The notes below the pieces were generated by a model that had not been told where the DNA came from, did not search any database, and saw nothing but the letters and a program-made list of their open reading frames with translations. Made by a program: the position numbers and the translations under genes. Shown piece after piece: positions 59,952 through 64,000 of a stretch of 64,000 nt of DNA (position 1 is its first letter; every line of letters begins with the position of its first letter). The stretch is from Paenibacillus_AB hodogayensis (lineage in GTDB: Bacteria > Bacillota > Bacilli > Paenibacillales > NBRC-103111), in NCBI RefSeq assembly GCF_039536325.1, contig NZ_BAAAYO010000006.1:186001-250000 (forward strand). The letters are read 5' to 3'.

Positions 59952-60629
59952 TCAAAGTCCTCGCGGTTGTAGCTCGGCCAGCAGTCTGTCGAGCCGGAGT
60001 CCGTCCATCGTATCGATCCGTTTGCTGTGTTCGCCGAAGCGCAGCGTCGCCGTCACGGAATTGGGCACGATCACGCAATGCAGACCGGCTCGATAGGCGG
60101 CCAAAGCCCCGTTAGGCGAATCCTCGAAGGCAAGCGCCTCGCCGGGCTTTACACCGAGCTGCTCGACGGCCTGACGGTACAGTTCCGGGTCCGGCTTCAC
60201 CTTCGCCACATGGTCGCGGGTGCGGATGACGGAGAAATAACCGCGTATTCCGTACTTGTCCATATACCCCGTAATCCAATCGGTGCCCGAACTGGAGGCG
60301 AGCCCGATCGGCAAACCGAGCAGCTTCGCCTGCTCCAGTACGTCCGTAACACCCGGACGCAGCGCCTCCTGCTCCATCCGCTCGTCGAACCGTTTGCGCC
60401 TCATCGTCCGGAACTGCTCCCGATCCACGGCCCGGCCGATCAGACTCTCCAAATATTCGTAAGGATCGAAGACGGACAGCATATCCGTCCCGATCACGTT
60501 ACCCCATACTTCCAGCGGCAGCTCGGCGCCGTAATGCCGGTACGTCTCGGCGTAAGCGTGGTATTCGTTTGTTTCCGTATCCAGGATGAGTCCGTCAAAA
60601 TCAAGTACAATCGCCCGTATTCCCGTCAT
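59952..60629 (-). CDS. HAD-superfamily phosphatase (beta-phosphoglucomutase-like, YhcW-like)
   Basis: 225 aa. LDFDGLILDTE (motif I), GLASSSGTDWITGYM (motif II), VKPDPELYRQA (motif III) and AFEDSPNGALAAYRAG (motif IV), with a C1 cap. Resembles B. subtilis YhcW. The ATG at 60629 is 6 bases after the ribosome site; the ATG two codons earlier overlaps it. It lies between spoVK and the GGDEF kinase gene, a pair not present in the B. subtilis spoVK-hflX interval. Confidence 0.8.
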   Translation of the reverse strand: MTGIRAIVLDFDGLILDTETNEYHAYAETYRHYGAELPLEVWGNVIGTDMLSVFDPYEYLESLIGRAVDREQFRTMRRKRFDERMEQEALRPGVTDVLEQAKLLGLPIGLASSSGTDWITGYMDKYGIRGYFSVIRTRDHVAKVKPDPELYRQAVEQLGVKPGEALAFEDSPNGALAAYRAGLHCVIVPNSVTATLRFGEHSKRIDTMDGLRLDRLLAELQPRGL

Positions 60630-60748
60630 GGTCATCTTCCTTCCCAGCTTCTCCCCGCAGACCGGACAAGACCGGGCGGATGACCGTATTATAGCATTGC
60701 GCCGGCAAATGCGGCAAAGCCGGAATCATGAGCGATTCCCGTCACACT

Positions 60749-61714
60749 CTATATGCCGACCCTTTTGTCCGCCCGCATATCCTCCGGCCGGATCGCCATC
60801 AGCTCATGCCTCCCTGGCGAGGAGGAGGTATACTGGCCGAGCAGTCGGACGGCCTGTTGACGCACGGAGCGCTCCATCAAGTTACGGACGAAGCGGGCGT
60901 TGCTGAACGTCGACGGATAGCGATTTTTCTCTGCCGAAACCATCTGGCGCAGCTTCATCACACTGTCCGGCAATAACGTATAATCGCGTTCCTTCACCAT
61001 ACATTCGGCGATTTGTACCAGCTGATCGACCGCATAATCGGGAAATTCGATCATAATTGGAAAGCGCGACGGAAGACCGGGATTCGTTGCCAAAAAAAAG
61101 TCCATTTCTTCCGAATAGCCTGCCAGAATGAGCACAAACTGATTTTTATAGTCCTCCATCGCCTTCACTAGCGTATCGATCGCTTCTTTCCCGAAATCTT
61201 TCTCGCCGCCCCTGGCCAGACTGTATGCTTCATCGATGAACAGAATGCCGCCCATCGCCTTCTTGATCAGCTCGCGCGTCTTGAGCGCCGTATGCCCGAT
61301 ATACTCGCCGACCAGATCCGCCCGCTCGACCTCGATCAAATGACCTTTTTGCAGCAAACCCATCGTCTGGAACAGCTTGGCGACGATGCGGGCTACCGTC
61401 GTTTTACCGGTGCCGGGATTGCCCTTGAACACCATATGGTACACCTGCTGCGTAGACGCGAGCCCCGCGTCCGCCCGATACTGGCCGATTTGCAGCAGAG
61501 CGTAGATCTCGTAAACGAGCTCCTTGACGTTGTCAAGTCCGACCATTTGCTCCAGCTCTTTCATGACGTCGGCGAATGGCCCCTGGGCGGGAACCGCCTT
61601 GCCGCCAGTCTGCGGCTCCGGTTCGGTTAGCGGCTGCGGCTCGGGGGTGCGCAGCACGACATTGATTTGCCTCGAAGCCTTGCCCATATTGTCGGAAACG
61701 ACACGAACGTTCAA
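60749..61714 (-). CDS. spoVK: Stage V sporulation AAA ATPase SpoVK
   Basis: 321-aa single AAA domain of the CbbX/SpoVK type: FKGNPGTGKTTVARIVAKL (Walker A, about 100), ADLVGEYIGHTALKT, GGILFIDEAYSLARGG (Walker B), SRFPIMIEFPDY and the sensor 2 region NARFVRNLMERSV. Required for spore maturation in B. subtilis. The start is TTG, 5 bases after GAGGTGAT. Its place upstream of hflX-ynbB-glnRA is conserved. Confidence 0.9.
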   Translation of the reverse strand: MNVRVVSDNMGKASRQINVVLRTPEPQPLTEPEPQTGGKAVPAQGPFADVMKELEQMVGLDNVKELVYEIYALLQIGQYRADAGLASTQQVYHMVFKGNPGTGKTTVARIVAKLFQTMGLLQKGHLIEVERADLVGEYIGHTALKTRELIKKAMGGILFIDEAYSLARGGEKDFGKEAIDTLVKAMEDYKNQFVLILAGYSEEMDFFLATNPGLPSRFPIMIEFPDYAVDQLVQIAECMVKERDYTLLPDSVMKLRQMVSAEKNRYPSTFSNARFVRNLMERSVRQQAVRLLGQYTSSSPGRHELMAIRPEDMRADKRVGI

Positions 61715-61961
61715 CGGTTATCACCTCTTCTGTTGGAAGGTGCAGACAACGAGCTACCCTAATAATGTACAAAGCAACAAGTTGTCCTATGATCGCGAGT
61801 TCGCCGTTTTCGCCAAATTTTGTATGAAGAACCGGCTAAAACCGGCGCGGGAAGGTCCGTTTTCGTTTGAATTATTTTTCACTTGGAAGTTCCCGCGCGC
61901 ATATGTTAGACTTCACGTAAAAGCAACTTGCAGGGGTGGTTTAACTGCTGAGGGAGTGATA

Positions 61962-63251
61962 ATGATGAAGGAACGTCTCCTGTTTACACTCGTGCTTATC
62001 ATTGGGATTTATATGATCGTTCCCTGGATCGCGACGCGAATTTTCGCTATCGGCGTATTTCGCAAAGGAAAGCTCTCCAGTCAGGTTGCCTTGACCTTCG
62101 ACGACGGTCCGGACCCGGCCTACACGCCGGTTCTGCTCGATCTGCTGCGCAGGCACGGGGCGAAAGCGACCTTCTTCGTTCTCGGCTCCAAAGCCGAGCG
62201 ATACCCGGACTTGATCGAGCGCATTCATCGCGACGGTCATCAGATCGGCATTCATAATTATTCCCACAAGTCGAACTGGTTTATGTCCCCCTGGACCGTT
62301 CGTCGAAAACAGGCGGACCGATCGGCGGACATCGTCGCCTCCATTACCGGAACGAAGCCGGTCGTGTACCGTCCGCCATGGGGCGTTCTCAATGTGTTCG
62401 ACCTGTTCCTGCTGAAGTCGTACACGGTCGTGCTGTGGTCGGTCATGCCGAAAGATTGGCGCAGCCGGGTCGGCCGGACCAAATTGAAAAGCCGTCTGCT
62501 GAGTCGGATCCGCGAAGGTTCCGTCGTACTGCTGCACGACAGCGGAGATACGTTCGGCGCGGATGCGGACGCTCCCGGCTACATGCTGAATGCCCTGGAC
62601 GAAGTGCTGGCGAGCATGAAGCAGCGCGGACTGGAGCCGGTTCGTGTGGACGAACTGCTGAACTCTTCCCTGAAACACCGGCTGGGACTGTTCAAGCGGG
62701 TGCTCGTCAATGCGTGGATGGCTTGGGAACGCTGCTTCGTCAAGCTGTTCCATCTGAAGCTCGTCGATATCGGCAACCCGCTCGTGAAGCTGCGCGTCCG
62801 CGAATACCAGGGACGGCAATCGATCGTCCTGCCCGACGGGGAGCAGATCCGCAAGGGCGATCTGGTCGCCGAGATGCATCTGGACAATTATACGCTGTTC
62901 CGGCTAGGAATCGACTCGCGCAGCTCGGTGCAGCTCGCCACACAGCTCATCCGCCGAACCCGCATGCTGATGCCGGAGATCAGCAAGCTGCTGCTTACCG
63001 ACCCGCAATACCAGCACGTAAAAGGATTATATGGCATTACGATGATCCACCGCGGCTCCAAGCAGCTCGGCTTCACCGTCTTCGATTTGCCGAATGGCTG
63101 GTTCGCCCGGATGACCCGCACTTATTTGCGTCTGCTGCTTTATGTCGTGCATCCTAACGGCAAAGAGAGATTGAAGGAGAAGACGAATTTGCTGGAACCG
63201 AAAATCGTGGCGATCTCCAAAAACGAATTGAAAATTCGTTATATTGCCTGA
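61962..63251 (+). CDS. Polysaccharide deacetylase fused to a YkoP-like domain
   Basis: 429 aa. One N-terminal helix (about 5-25) anchors an extracytoplasmic NodB domain (about 40-240): LTFDDGPDP (metal Asp), HNYSHKSN (two His), YRPPWG, LLHDSGD. All catalytic residues are present. The last about 190 residues (from VNAWMAWERCF) resemble B. subtilis YkoP (QIRKGDLVAEMHLDNY, GLYGITMIHRGSKQLGF), which is a separate protein there. The ATG at 61962 follows GAGGGAG. Probably acts on peptidoglycan or a surface polymer. Confidence 0.83.
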   Translation: MMKERLLFTLVLIIGIYMIVPWIATRIFAIGVFRKGKLSSQVALTFDDGPDPAYTPVLLDLLRRHGAKATFFVLGSKAERYPDLIERIHRDGHQIGIHNYSHKSNWFMSPWTVRRKQADRSADIVASITGTKPVVYRPPWGVLNVFDLFLLKSYTVVLWSVMPKDWRSRVGRTKLKSRLLSRIREGSVVLLHDSGDTFGADADAPGYMLNALDEVLASMKQRGLEPVRVDELLNSSLKHRLGLFKRVLVNAWMAWERCFVKLFHLKLVDIGNPLVKLRVREYQGRQSIVLPDGEQIRKGDLVAEMHLDNYTLFRLGIDSRSSVQLATQLIRRTRMLMPEISKLLLTDPQYQHVKGLYGITMIHRGSKQLGFTVFDLPNGWFARMTRTYLRLLLYVVHPNGKERLKEKTNLLEPKIVAISKNELKIRYIA

Positions 63252-63294
63252 CCGTGACGGCGCCCTAAAAGTCACAGTTTGGCAAGGCGAACAA

Positions 63295-63347
63295 TAAAAA
63301 CAGGCCGAGAGACTCAACCGTCGTTGAGGGCACTCGGCCTGTTTTAT
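63295..63347. terminator. Bidirectional terminator
   Basis: AAAAACAGGCCGAG pairs with CTCGGCCTGTTTT, with an inner CTCAAC/GTTGAG helix. Confidence 0.9.
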
Positions 63348-63372
63348 CGTTTCCCAAGCTGTCTAACAATGC

Positions 63373-63993
63373 TTAAAAAGCTGACCCGACAAGCTTCATC
63401 CGCAGCTTGTCCACAATCCATTTCGTATAGGCTAGCGTCTCTCGCACCTTGTGCCAAGGCATCCACATCACCTGCGAGTCGGTCAGCGCCACGGCCGGAT
63501 CAACAAAGCCGACGAAGCGGGCTATATCCACCGCTCTTGCTCCATGGTACTGGTGCGTCACGATGATCGGGTCGGTCCAGCCTTCCCGGTCCATAATCGC
63601 CTTGCTGAACAGTAGATTTTCGTATGTACTCGTCGCTTCCGGTTCCTCGATAACCTCATCCGCAGGAACGCCCCGTTCGATCAAATACCGCTTCATGCCT
63701 TCCGCTTCGGTGACGGTCGCGCCGTTATTGTCCAGTCCGCCCGATACGATCAGGCGATCGACCTTGCGGTCCTCATACAAAGCGTAAGCCTGGTCCAGCC
63801 GTTCGCGCAGGCCGGGACTTGGCCGGTCGTTCCAAAGCGCCGCCCCTAGCACGATAGCGGTTCGCGCCTGTGCGGACGGTGAATGAAACTGCGCCGCATG
63901 AATGAGCCACTGAATGTAGCCGACCCAGATGAGGCCGAGCGCGACTAGAACGGCGGCCAGGGACAACAGTCGGCGCCGCGTCGTTTTTAACAC
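63373..63993 (-). CDS. YdcF/DUF218-family membrane protein; start may lie beyond the window
   Basis: 206 aa from the GTG at 63993. An N-terminal helix (about 10-30) is followed by a DUF218 domain with IVLGAALWNDRPSPGLRERLD, LIVSGGLDNNG, ATSTYENLLFSK and VTHQYHGARA, the family motifs. E. coli relatives (SanA, ElyC) act in envelope synthesis; here function is unknown. The frame stays open to the window edge. Confidence 0.8.
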   Translation of the reverse strand: MLKTTRRRLLSLAAVLVALGLIWVGYIQWLIHAAQFHSPSAQARTAIVLGAALWNDRPSPGLRERLDQAYALYEDRKVDRLIVSGGLDNNGATVTEAEGMKRYLIERGVPADEVIEEPEATSTYENLLFSKAIMDREGWTDPIIVTHQYHGARAVDIARFVGFVDPAVALTDSQVMWMPWHKVRETLAYTKWIVDKLRMKLVGSAF

Positions 63994-64000
63994 TTTACAC

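Noticed and set aside
1..64000. Insertion sequences, prophage genes or CRISPR arrays
   Set aside because: No transposase, integrase, phage structural gene or regularly spaced direct repeat was seen; the gene order is chromosomal and mostly housekeeping.

Overview
The window is about 57% GC chromosomal DNA from an endospore-forming Firmicute. It most resembles Paenibacillus, Cohnella and related Paenibacillaceae. The evidence is the gene set (KapB, SpoVK, a CotD-like coat protein, a YjcZ-type micro-protein, LexA/YneA/YnzC, GlnR/GlnA, MrfA/MrfB) and the order spoVK ... hflX-ynbB-glnR-glnA, which is also found in Bacillus. I see no insertion sequence, prophage, CRISPR array, tRNA or rRNA.

Layout. 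1-8 kb: truncated UMF1-type MFS transporter, CotD-like coat protein, acyl-CoA ligase, an orphan Spo0B/CitA-type histidine kinase, then udk, kapB, a thioredoxin and two unknown genes. 8-11.5 kb: ABC-F ATPase YkpA and an ACT-malic enzyme. 11.5-24.5 kb: a complete Gram-positive Tad (type IVb pilus-like) locus read leftwards: micro-membrane protein, TadZ, TadA, TadB, TadC, Flp pilin, two TadE-like pseudopilins, a DUF5702-like protein, prepilin peptidase and an FHA protein. A Ser/Thr kinase with a degenerate ParA-like tail lies directly upstream. 24.5-36 kb: NlpC/P60 lipoprotein, T-box-controlled ilvA, RlmM-like methyltransferase, YlmA ATPase, and a DNA repair block (cREC protein, Nfo, Fpg/Nei glycosylase, HAD phosphatase, MrfB, MrfA).

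36-42.4 kb: sufU, lrgAB, a 7TMR-DISM-like sensor kinase preceded by a coupled 20-residue peptide, and, convergent with it, a three-gene operon that is the most unusual part of the window. It encodes a SAM methyltransferase, a class I isoprenoid synthase-fold protein with two DDxxD motifs, and a 79-residue NHLP-leader RiPP precursor that has almost no core and ends in Trp. By analogy with ComQ/ComX this could be a prenylated-tryptophan peptide system.

42.5-64 kb: murC, rnz, metH, mtnD, a HAD phosphatase, the SOS pair lexA/yneA with three LexA boxes, yjcZ, the glnRA operon with a perfect GlnR box, ynbB, hflX, a GGDEF-PAS-histidine kinase fusion behind a long structured leader with a terminator, a second HAD phosphatase, spoVK, a polysaccharide deacetylase fused to a YkoP-like domain, and a DUF218 protein at the right edge.

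Most genes are on the minus strand. Starts were chosen from Shine-Dalgarno spacing and family N-termini. Functional names rest on recognised motifs and family resemblance, not on a database search.
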